Under the pieces are notes generated by a model, which had not been told where the DNA came from, searched no databases, and saw only the letters and a program-made list of their open reading frames with translations. Source: Chlamydiia bacterium (lineage in GTDB: Bacteria; Chlamydiota; Chlamydiia; Chlamydiales; FEN-1388). Taken from it: a stretch of DNA of 6,616 nucleotides. Position 1 is the stretch's first letter, and each line of letters begins with the position of its first letter. Shown here in pieces: positions 1 through 5,616 of the stretch. Location: contig JAHFTM010000001.1 in assembly GCA_023269335.1 (NCBI GenBank), positions 20,231-26,846 on the forward strand. Direction: 5' to 3'. The position numbers and the translations under genes are program-made.

Positions 1-1120
1 TTTCTTCTCGTTTATCATGGCTTGCTGCTGTATAAGGTGATCCAGTACTATGGCCTTCGTCGCCAACTTGTGGGAATCGAATTGGAATTTTGTCATCTTG
101 TAAGGCGTTACAAAAGATAATTTTTCCGGAGCTTGAATATTTTTGCGAGAGAACTTGTGTTTTGATTGTTTCACCTAAAAATTCACCACCACCATTGACT
201 ACCACCATTGTTCCATCCTCTAAATAGCCAACGCCTTGCTTCGGTTCTTTACCAGGTCTTTGAATTTTAATGGAAAGCACCTCTCCACGCTGCGCTGAAG
301 GCTTAATTGCGTTAGCAATTGCTTCAATACTGATGATCGTCACACCCTCTTCTTCGCCTTGTTTGAGAGAGCTGAGTTCAGATGTGATGATGTGTGCTTG
401 TACAAGCTTTGCAGTGCGAACTAGTTTTGTCGCCATATCATCAAGCTCAGAAGTATGGAACTCTTTATGCTGTAGTCCAAGAGTTGTAATGTTTTCAAGA
501 CGTTTGACATTTTCAAAACATTTTCTGTAGCGGGTTTTCGTCGTCTCGTCAAGTGCTTCCATTCCCTTTTGTATCTCTCTTAAAACAAAAGAGGGAATAA
601 CAAGTTGATGATCCAGTATGCCCAACCTTGCGAGGTCTATAAGACGTATATCTTCGATAGCAGTAATATCAAGAAGAATTTCTTTTTTCAAAGCTTGACC
701 AGCAGGCGCTAATTGTACAAAAGGAATGCTTAACCACCATACTTCAGATGCTGCAAATGTTGCATTAATGCCCATGTAAAGAGATGTCAAATAAGTAAAT
801 AAAATGAAAAAGCTATGAAAATCACCTGCAAGCTTAAGTCCCATGATGGAAAAAGCCGTGTCGATAGAAGAGCAGATGATATAGCCCATCAACATACCCA
901 CTGCTACACCCACCAAAGCTGTGTTGAATGAGCGAAGTGTGACTCTCTTTATGCTAAATTCAAAAGCTAAAATAAAGAGAAAGAGGAGCGCCCCTTTTGA
1001 AATGCCTAGCAAAAGAGCATTTATTGTATCTGTTGTCGCACCCGAAAGTTCATATGTCGTCGTTGCTACGAGAGAGATGAAGAAAAACAAGAGACGATAA
1101 AATAAAGCATTTCGTTCCAT
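1..1120 (-). CDS. Membrane-anchored PIN-TRAM domain protein, YacL-like (3' end beyond window)
   Basis: I translated this frame by hand from ATG at 1118-1120; it stays open to base 1, giving 373 codons. About four hydrophobic helices come first (roughly residues 5-24, 34-54, 67-92 and 101-120). A PIN nuclease-like domain follows (about 148-270), opening with LLDITAIEDIRLIDL and continuing VIPSFVLREIQ. A TRAM RNA-binding domain (about 277-337) contains GVGYLEDGTMVVV and ends SSSGKIIF. This is the architecture of B. subtilis YacL, which is about 366 residues long, so little is missing at the C-terminus. Family members are presumed membrane-tethered RNA-binding proteins or ribonucleases; the substrate is unknown. 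Candidate acidic residues are D151, E182 and D227 or D228. The usual later TND motif reads TSE (247-249). The gene is divergent from everything to its right and has its own promoter. Family assignment is secure; activity is inferred. Confidence 0.9.
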   Translation of the reverse strand, partial: MERNALFYRLLFFFISLVATTTYELSGATTDTINALLLGISKGALLFLFILAFEFSIKRVTLRSFNTALVGVAVGMLMGYIICSSIDTAFSIMGLKLAGDFHSFFILFTYLTSLYMGINATFAASEVWWLSIPFVQLAPAGQALKKEILLDITAIEDIRLIDLARLGILDHQLVIPSFVLREIQKGMEALDETTKTRYRKCFENVKRLENITTLGLQHKEFHTSELDDMATKLVRTAKLVQAHIITSELSSLKQGEEEGVTIISIEAIANAIKPSAQRGEVLSIKIQRPGKEPKQGVGYLEDGTMVVVNGGGEFLGETIKTQVLSQKYSSSGKIIFCNALQDDKIPIRFPQVGDEGHSTGSPYTAASHDKREE

Positions 1121-1165
1121 AATGAAATCCAGTGTTTTTGTTTCGTTCAAAAAAAAGACGAGTGC

Positions 1166-1194
1166 ATTTTAGATTCACGCCCAATTTTTGTCGA
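1166..1194 (-). promoter_or_regulatory. Sigma70-type promoter of the PIN-TRAM gene
   Basis: Read on the minus strand, TCGACA (1194-1189) is followed by a 17-base spacer and TAAAAT (1171-1166). Each box has one mismatch to TTGACA/TATAAT and the spacing is ideal. Transcription would start near 1159, leaving about 40 bases of leader before the ATG at 1120. No strong Shine-Dalgarno precedes that ATG; CTGGA about ten bases upstream is the best candidate. This is a sequence prediction only. Confidence 0.6.
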
Positions 1195-1558
1195 TTGAAT
1201 ACAAAGCCTTGGATGCTTTATGCCCTAACAAAAAGGATGCTGATTAGGCTATGAAAATGAAGCGCAAAAAAAAGCTTTATAGTGCTGTGTCAAGCCTATA
1301 CACTGACCTTGAATTCGAAGAAAGGTTTACACCGAAACAGGGCGTAAAAAATAGTGTAAAATTTCTTTTTTTAACGAAACCTCTAAATCCTATAAAAGTT
1401 CCAAAAAAATTACTTCGAATTATTTTTTAAAAAAGTAGCAAAAATCTTCTACAAGCTATTCAAGATGAATTTTTAAGGATTTTAGAAAATGGATTTTATC
1501 ACGAATCTAACCATTTTTTCATTGAAACAGAGAAAAAGCAAAACATTTCTTAATAGAT
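1195..1558. other. AT-rich stretch without a well-supported gene
   Basis: This stretch lies between the PIN-TRAM promoter and the small frame at 1559. It is visibly richer in A and T than the flanking core genes. It holds a 59-codon frame (1251-1430) that ends in TAA inside a T6A6 tract (1423-1434). The same frame then continues for 40 sense codons to TAA TAG at 1551-1556. A second short frame in another phase starts at 1489. GGATGC occurs twice, at 1211 and 1235. I see no tRNA, no strong hairpin and no mobile-element end. It could be decayed coding sequence upstream of the J-domain gene, or an unrecognised non-coding region. Confidence 0.5.
1251..1430 (+). CDS. Doubtful 59-residue basic ORF, possibly a gene remnant
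   Basis: The frame begins ATGAAAATG and encodes a very basic start (MKMKRKKKLY), then a mixed segment including YTDLEFEERF, and a tail rich in K, P, L and I. AAGGA at 1233-1237 is the nearest ribosome-binding candidate, but 13 bases from the ATG is too far. After the stop at 1428-1430 the same frame stays open for 40 codons with plausible composition (for example DEFLRILENGFY). A nonsense change in a formerly longer gene of about 100 codons is therefore possible. I recognise no family and see no convincing promoter. It may be spurious. Confidence 0.2.
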   Translation: MKMKRKKKLYSAVSSLYTDLEFEERFTPKQGVKNSVKFLFLTKPLNPIKVPKKLLRIIF

Positions 1559-1647
1559 ATGAGAAGCTTCTCTTTTCTAACTGCTATGCATTTAGGAAAA
1601 GTTACGGCAAAAGCTTTTCAAAAACCTGTGAAACGTTTTTTCTTTAA
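1489..1647 (+). CDS. Doubtful 52-residue ORF with a good ribosome-binding site
   Basis: TAAGGA (1474-1479) sits nine bases before ATG 1489, the best-placed Shine-Dalgarno in this AT-rich stretch. The product starts MDFITNLTIF and is rich in K, S and F, with no recognisable domain. It overlaps the frame at 1559-1741 in a different phase, so at most one of the two is likely to be a real protein over their shared bases. The alternative is that an upstream reader translating this frame is a chance event in AT-rich DNA. I include it because of the ribosome-binding site, not because of the protein. Confidence 0.15.
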   Translation: MDFITNLTIFSLKQRKSKTFLNRYEKLLFSNCYAFRKSYGKSFSKTCETFFL

Positions 1648-1741
1648 CTTGCTTCATATTGCCTTTTCCAGGAGTATATTTCCAATTTTATCCTTGATCT
1701 TAGTAATGCGTAGTATTTTTAACATGATTGAAACGCTGTGA
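1559..1741 (+). CDS. Putative 60-residue hydrophobic protein, coupled to the J-domain gene
   Basis: The first half is basic (HLGKVTAKAFQKPVKR, about residues 11-26). The second half has one likely membrane segment (about 28-50, including FPILSLILVM). An inner ATG at 1586 would give a 51-residue form. No clear Shine-Dalgarno precedes either start. The stop TGA (1739-1741) overlaps the GTG start of the next gene as GTGA, the classic layout for translational coupling. An equally good reading is that this is the displaced N-terminal part of the J-domain protein, split off by an indel; joined, they would encode about 380 residues. I do not recognise a family. Confidence is for a translated frame, not a function. 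Confidence 0.35.
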   Translation: MRSFSFLTAMHLGKVTAKAFQKPVKRFFFNLLHIAFSRSIFPILSLILVMRSIFNMIETL

Positions 1742-2703
1742 CTAATATGAATATTTTATTCTCTGACCCATATTTATATGGATTTAATAAAAATTTAGCA
1801 GATATTACAAGGGTTTATGGGCAAATCGGAAGTCCAAATTTTGCAGACACTATCTTAGATGTTCTTGTCACTGAAGTTGCTGTGCGGGTACTGGCCTGTG
1901 CGGCTGCCATTTTTTCAAGCGCTGTTGTTGTCTTTTTAGTACCACTTGATTTATTTTATCTGAACATCTCTCTCATTGATGAAAGAAGTTTTGAATTTGC
2001 AGTAGTGCTTCGAGTGAATTTCCTTTTTTTGAAAATAGTTATGAACAGCCTTTGCACTTTTATTTGCGCGACAGTAGCCCCAAAGTATGTCTATTCAGAA
2101 CTTAAACTACAAAATTGCCTACGACGTGACTTTGGACGGCTATTTGCAGAAATCCCTCTTGATCTGCAAACACTTATTCGAAAAGTTAAGATTCTGCATC
2201 TCGTAGAGAATATTGACAGTGACATTTTTCAAAATTGGCGTGAACGACTTGCCATGCATCTGGCAGAAAACTTGCTAGATACGAGCGATCTAGACGTTCC
2301 GGTGATCGTAGATTTCAATTTTTCATTTTACGGATCTTCGTTAGTTCAAGTTATTGAAGAAATTCAAGCCGAAATTCGTACACAGCAAGAAAGAGAGGCA
2401 GATCCTGAAAAAGTTAGTAACTGGAAAAACTCTAAAATTGAAGAGAATATTGACTACAAAGCACTCATTAGACTCTATCTTTCTGAAAACAAAATAGTCC
2501 CTTTGAGTAACTCTATAGCGGCATTAAAGCAGTTAGAAAATGCATTTACAGTGCAAGGAAAAGAGGCCGTAAGAAAAAAAATGCGCAAGCTATATTTACT
2601 GCTCCATCCAGATAAAACGAGCAACTTTATCTTGTCAAAACAAAGTGAGCTTCAAAAATTGTATACATTTGCAAATGCGTACACTAAACTCGCTATGGGA
2701 TAG
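1738..2703 (+). CDS. Membrane-associated protein with C-terminal J-domain
   Basis: The frame encodes 321 residues from GTG 1738; ATG 1747 is an alternative start, and neither has a clear Shine-Dalgarno. Two hydrophobic stretches (about 47-77 and 87-113) are separated by a polar loop of roughly ten residues (LIDERSFE), forming a bilobed region like that of chlamydial inclusion membrane proteins. A long charged, probably helical middle follows (about 118-270). At the C-terminus is a J-domain: basic helix II (about 275-289, RKKMRKLYLLL), HPD at 290-292, then helix III (about 303-318) with FANAYTKLA. J-domains stimulate ATP hydrolysis by Hsp70 and direct it to clients. No zinc-finger or substrate-binding region of true DnaJ is present, so this is a specialised co-chaperone-like protein. 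The gene converges on smpB with 10 bp between stops. The J-domain is well supported; membrane or inclusion localisation and Hsp70 partner are inferred. Confidence 0.8.
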   Translation: MTNMNILFSDPYLYGFNKNLADITRVYGQIGSPNFADTILDVLVTEVAVRVLACAAAIFSSAVVVFLVPLDLFYLNISLIDERSFEFAVVLRVNFLFLKIVMNSLCTFICATVAPKYVYSELKLQNCLRRDFGRLFAEIPLDLQTLIRKVKILHLVENIDSDIFQNWRERLAMHLAENLLDTSDLDVPVIVDFNFSFYGSSLVQVIEEIQAEIRTQQEREADPEKVSNWKNSKIEENIDYKALIRLYLSENKIVPLSNSIAALKQLENAFTVQGKEAVRKKMRKLYLLLHPDKTSNFILSKQSELQKLYTFANAYTKLAMG

Positions 2704-2713
2704 GTGGTACAAT

Positions 2714-3184
2714 TCACGCGTTTTTCATGGCGCGCTGCACTTCTCGTTTGTTGTCACGTTCTTGAATGCTGGCTCTCTTGTCATGCAGTTTTTTACCTTT
2801 GACAATAGCAATTTTTACTTTCACCTTTCCATTTTTCAAATACATTGAAAGAGGAACACAGGTAAGCCCTTTTTCATCGATTGCAGAGTCAATTTTAGCA
2901 ATTTCTCGTTTGTGGGCTAATAACTTGCGCTTACGCTTTTCTTCATGGTTGTAAAACGAGCCAAAATTATAGGGAGCAATGTTGGCAGCAATCAGCCAAA
3001 GCTCGCCAGACTCTACTGTTACGTAAGCTTCAGGCAAGCTGCCCCCATGGTCTCTGAGTGATTTGATCTCTGTGCCCAATAATACAATGCCAGTTTCGAA
3101 AGTTTCGACGATCTCATATTGGAAAAATGCTTTTTTATTTGTAACAAGTTCTTGAATATGAGCTTGTTTACTTTCATTCGTCAT
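2714..3184 (-). CDS. smpB: SsrA-binding protein SmpB
   Basis: SmpB binds tmRNA, brings it to stalled ribosomes and occupies the decoding site so that trans-translation can tag the nascent chain and release the ribosome. The 156-residue product matches the family in length and along its whole sequence. It has NKKAF near 16, the hallmark ETFETGIVLLGTEIKSLR (27-44), and HKREI (91-95). It continues with KGLTCVPLSMYLKNGKVKVK (105-124) and KGKKLHDKR (129-137). The last 20 residues are strongly charged (QERDNKREVQRA), as expected for the tail that enters the mRNA channel. The ATG at 3184 has AAAAGG about nine bases upstream. The gene is divergent from dnaN and convergent with the J-domain gene. No defects are seen. 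Confidence 0.97.
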   Translation of the reverse strand: MTNESKQAHIQELVTNKKAFFQYEIVETFETGIVLLGTEIKSLRDHGGSLPEAYVTVESGELWLIAANIAPYNFGSFYNHEEKRKRKLLAHKREIAKIDSAIDEKGLTCVPLSMYLKNGKVKVKIAIVKGKKLHDKRASIQERDNKREVQRAMKNA

Positions 3185-3307
3185 GGTGCTTGCCTTTTAC
3201 GCGTCAAATGGTAAGAATGTTATCAGTTTTCCATAGTTCCTAAAAAGGAAGAAGTTACAGAAATTCCAAATCAAAACTCAGGGACAAGAGAAAGGAAAGG
3301 AGAGGAT
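3185..3307. promoter_or_regulatory. Divergent smpB/dnaN promoter region
   Basis: These 123 bases separate the start codons of smpB and dnaN, so promoters for both must lie here or inside the neighbouring genes. For dnaN a weak candidate is TTGCCT (3190-3195), a 16-base spacer, then TAAGAA (3212-3217). For smpB I find only a poor candidate with TAACAT as the -10 box. No operator, strong hairpin or DnaA-box cluster is apparent. Confidence 0.4.
3296..3305 (+). promoter_or_regulatory. Strong ribosome-binding site of dnaN
   Basis: AAAGGAGAGG ends two bases before the ATG, and its AGGAG core (3298-3302) is five bases from it. This is the strongest Shine-Dalgarno in the window and fixes the dnaN start at 3308. 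It contrasts with the weak sites of recF and the J-domain gene. Confidence 0.85.
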
Positions 3308-4462
3308 ATGAAGTTTATTATATCGAGGCAAGAGCTTTGTGAGCTGACAAGTAGGATACAGAATATCGTTGCGCCGAAAACACCTATGCCAATTTTATCA
3401 AATTTCTTAATCGAAGCAATTGATAACCGTGTGGTTATCACAGCGACAGATCTTACTGTAGGCGTACGTTGTTCAAGTAGTGCCAAGGTAATTGAACCTG
3501 GTGCCACCACTATACCTGCAAAGCGCTTTTCAAACCTTTTGAAAGAGCTGACTGCACAGCATATCGAAGTGGTTACAAATGAACGCGATGTCACAAGCAT
3601 CACGGCTGATTCATCAACTTTCAAATTGCCGGGAATGTCAAAAGTAGACTTTCCTGCACTGCCAGACTTAGCTGGAGCACAAACTGTGCGTCTCAAGCAA
3701 GGCGAGCTTAAAGAGATGCTGTATCGCACAGCCTTTGCAGTCTCAAAAGAAGATACACGTTATGTGTTTACAGGTGTCTCACTGCAAATTGCCCAAGCTA
3801 GGGCATTTTTTGTCGGAACTGATGGTAAGCGTTTGGCCCGTTCATCAATTGCGGTGCAAGTAGATCCAGATTTTACGTCTGAATGTATTATTCCTTTAAA
3901 AGCGATCGATGAAATCATGAAAAATCTTACTCGTGAAGATGAAGATGTGATTCTTTACATCATGCAAGATAAGATAGCAATTGAAGCAGGAGACATGATA
4001 GTCATCACGAAGCTTCTCACCGGCGAGTATCCAGATGTAGAAAAGGTGATTCCAAGAAATACGCACACCTATGTTTCTTTACATCGTGAAGAGATGATGT
4101 CGCTATTGCGCCAGATTGCGCTTTTCACTCCCGACACAACACACTCAGTTCGTTTTACCTTTTCTGATGGACAATTGTATTTAAGTGTTAATACTATGGA
4201 TATCGGTGAAGGCAAAGTGAGTATGCCTGTAGATTATCAAGGACCACGTTTTGACATCGCCTTCAACCCTGTATTTTTCTTAGATATTCTCCGTCATAGC
4301 AAACAGGAAACGGTCTCATTAGGTATTTCTGATTCATACAATCCAGGAATTATTTCTGAGGGTGATAATAAATTACAGGCAAATGATGCAGCAAAAGCGG
4401 AGCTTCCATCGCCACTTTTTGTGCTTATGCCCATGCGCCTCAATGAAGAAGTCACCGTATAA
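3308..4462 (+). CDS. dnaN: DNA polymerase III sliding clamp (beta subunit)
   Basis: DnaN forms the ring-shaped dimer that tethers DNA polymerase III and repair partners to DNA. The 384-residue product covers the three clamp domains (about 1-125, 128-247 and 248-378). Family landmarks include KTPMPILSNFLIEA (24-37), FPALPD (115-120), RYVFTGVSL (151-159), TDGKRLA (171-177), GEYPDV (239-244) and the terminal LMPMRL (373-378) that contributes to the partner-binding pocket. It is about 18 residues longer than the E. coli protein. The visible differences are a linker of polar and alanine residues before the last strand (about 350-368) and six residues (NEEVTV) after PMRL. The start has a strong ribosome-binding site. 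recF follows 12 bases downstream, and the two are probably co-transcribed. Confidence 0.97.
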   Translation: MKFIISRQELCELTSRIQNIVAPKTPMPILSNFLIEAIDNRVVITATDLTVGVRCSSSAKVIEPGATTIPAKRFSNLLKELTAQHIEVVTNERDVTSITADSSTFKLPGMSKVDFPALPDLAGAQTVRLKQGELKEMLYRTAFAVSKEDTRYVFTGVSLQIAQARAFFVGTDGKRLARSSIAVQVDPDFTSECIIPLKAIDEIMKNLTREDEDVILYIMQDKIAIEAGDMIVITKLLTGEYPDVEKVIPRNTHTYVSLHREEMMSLLRQIALFTPDTTHSVRFTFSDGQLYLSVNTMDIGEGKVSMPVDYQGPRFDIAFNPVFFLDILRHSKQETVSLGISDSYNPGIISEGDNKLQANDAAKAELPSPLFVLMPMRLNEEVTV

Positions 4463-4474
4463 TTTGGATTACTA

Positions 4475-5596
4475 GTGCAGATCAAGTGGCTGTATGTACG
4501 AAACTTTCGCACTTTTTCAGAGCTTTCAGTTGAATTTTCTCCGGAAATCAACGAAATCATAGGAAGAAATGCACAAGGCAAGACGAGCCTTCTAGAAGCA
4601 ATTTATTTTTGTATGACTGGAGGCTCCTTTCGCACATCAACTAACCGCGAACTGATCAAGCATGAACAAGAGGGATTTTTCATTGCCACTGGCTTTGAAA
4701 AAGAAGGGGAGCGCATCTCCTATGAATTGGATATCTCTTTCGATGGAACTAAACGGCGCATTCTCTTTAACCGTCGCCCCTGTGAGTCTATCTCTCTTCT
4801 CATTGGCCAACTACTTGGCGTTACGTGCACACCCGAGGTGCAAAATTTAGTCAAAGGCTCACCAAACACGCGTCGTCATTTTCTTGACTTACAGCTAGCA
4901 CAAATTGATCCGCTTTATGTGCATCATCTTTCACGCTATGGAAGAGCCTTAAAACAGCGAAATGCACTTCTCAAAGCGCGCGACATGCGGACGATTTCAG
5001 CATGGGAGGTCGAACTTTCAAACTCAGCTACCTACATCACCTTGTGTCGCAAAAAAGTGGTCTCAAAGCTGAGTGTCTGGCTCAAGAGCTTCTTCCGAGA
5101 GCTCTCTTTAGATTCAACAAATGCTACCCTTGATCTTTTTTATGATACAAAAGTAACAAACGCAAAAGGGAGCAGTGAGGACCCTGAGGAGATTCGTAAC
5201 TACTTCTTACAAGAATATCAGCGTAGAAGAATGCAAGAGCAAGCTTTTGGTTCAACTCTTGTAGGGCCACATCGCGATGATCTTCATTTTTTAAGAGGCA
5301 CCCATGCTTTTCGTGATTTTGCCTCTGAAGGTGAGATCCGCCTCGCTGCACTCAGTCTAAAACTTGCCGAGTGGCAACAGTTAAAAGAGCACACACAAAC
5401 TAACCCCATTCTTTTAATTGATGACTTTGCAGCCTATTTGGATAAAGAAAGGACGAGAAAGCTATTTGAAATTATCTCAAGATTTGGTCAAATTTTCATT
5501 ACCGCACATGCAGCAGCATCGCCTGAAATTCAGGAGCAAAAAAAATTGAAAACATTTTGGATTGAACAGGGCAAATGTATCAACAGCCAAGCTTAA
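4475..5596 (+). CDS. recF: DNA replication and repair protein RecF
   Basis: RecF is an ABC/SMC-type ATPase that, with RecO and RecR, helps load RecA at single-strand gaps. The 373-residue product has family length and order. It begins with KWLYVRNFRTF, then Walker A GRNAQGKTS (30-38) and the RecF motif GPHRDDL (264-270). The ABC signature region DFASEGEIRLAALSLKLAEW lies at 281-300, Walker B LLIDDFAAYLD at 313-323, and a histidine in FITAHA at 345. The signature reads SEGE (284-287) where many RecF proteins have SxGQ. The start is GTG: the conserved N-terminus begins right there and no upstream alternative fits. Its ribosome-binding site is weak (TTTGGAT), so translation may depend on coupling or read-on from dnaN 12 bases upstream. 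Confidence 0.95.
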   Translation: MQIKWLYVRNFRTFSELSVEFSPEINEIIGRNAQGKTSLLEAIYFCMTGGSFRTSTNRELIKHEQEGFFIATGFEKEGERISYELDISFDGTKRRILFNRRPCESISLLIGQLLGVTCTPEVQNLVKGSPNTRRHFLDLQLAQIDPLYVHHLSRYGRALKQRNALLKARDMRTISAWEVELSNSATYITLCRKKVVSKLSVWLKSFFRELSLDSTNATLDLFYDTKVTNAKGSSEDPEEIRNYFLQEYQRRRMQEQAFGSTLVGPHRDDLHFLRGTHAFRDFASEGEIRLAALSLKLAEWQQLKEHTQTNPILLIDDFAAYLDKERTRKLFEIISRFGQIFITAHAAASPEIQEQKKLKTFWIEQGKCINSQA

Positions 5597-5603
5597 ATAC
5601 TAC

Positions 5604-5613
5604 TGCTTAAGCA
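5604..5613. repeat. 10-bp palindrome between convergent genes
   Basis: TGCTTAAGCA is a perfect palindrome in the 20-base gap between the recF stop and the stop of the right-hand gene. As a hairpin it would have only about three base pairs and no T-run follows, so I do not call it a terminator. Confidence 0.3.
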
Positions 5614-5616
5614 CCT

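Noticed and set aside
270..530. Open frame of 86 codons on the plus strand
   Set aside because: It is antisense to the PIN-TRAM coding sequence, which has clear family motifs across the same bases; the plus-strand product has no recognisable features.
1326..1372. TTTACAC / GTGTAAA stem followed by a T-run, terminator-like
   Set aside because: The stem is only seven AT-rich pairs with a 21-base loop, and no supported plus-strand gene ends just upstream.
1312..1421. 9-bp inverted repeat AATTCGAAG (1312-1320) / CTTCGAATT (1413-1421)
   Set aside because: It does not extend beyond nine bases, the arms are 92 bases apart, and a match of this length is expected by chance in AT-rich DNA of this size.
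2645..2954. Two plus-strand frames (2645-2848 and 2766-2954)
   Set aside because: They overlap the smpB coding sequence in antisense, and the first also overlaps the end of the J-domain gene; smpB is unmistakable.
3185..3307. Possible replication origin next to dnaN
   Set aside because: There is no dnaA gene, no cluster of TTATNCACA-like boxes and no AT-rich unwinding element in the spacer.
3271..3729. 152-codon minus-strand frame
   Set aside because: Antisense shadow of the dnaN start region; it would cover the dnaN ribosome-binding site and has no family features.
4294..4581. 95-codon minus-strand frame
   Set aside because: Antisense to the dnaN end and recF start, both well supported.
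4662..5351. Short frames at 4662-4850 (plus) and 5124-5351 (minus) inside recF
   Set aside because: Both are alternative-phase readings of a well-conserved recF gene.
5604..5613. Palindrome TGCTTAAGCA as a bidirectional terminator
   Set aside because: The usable stem is about three base pairs and there is no T-tract on either side.
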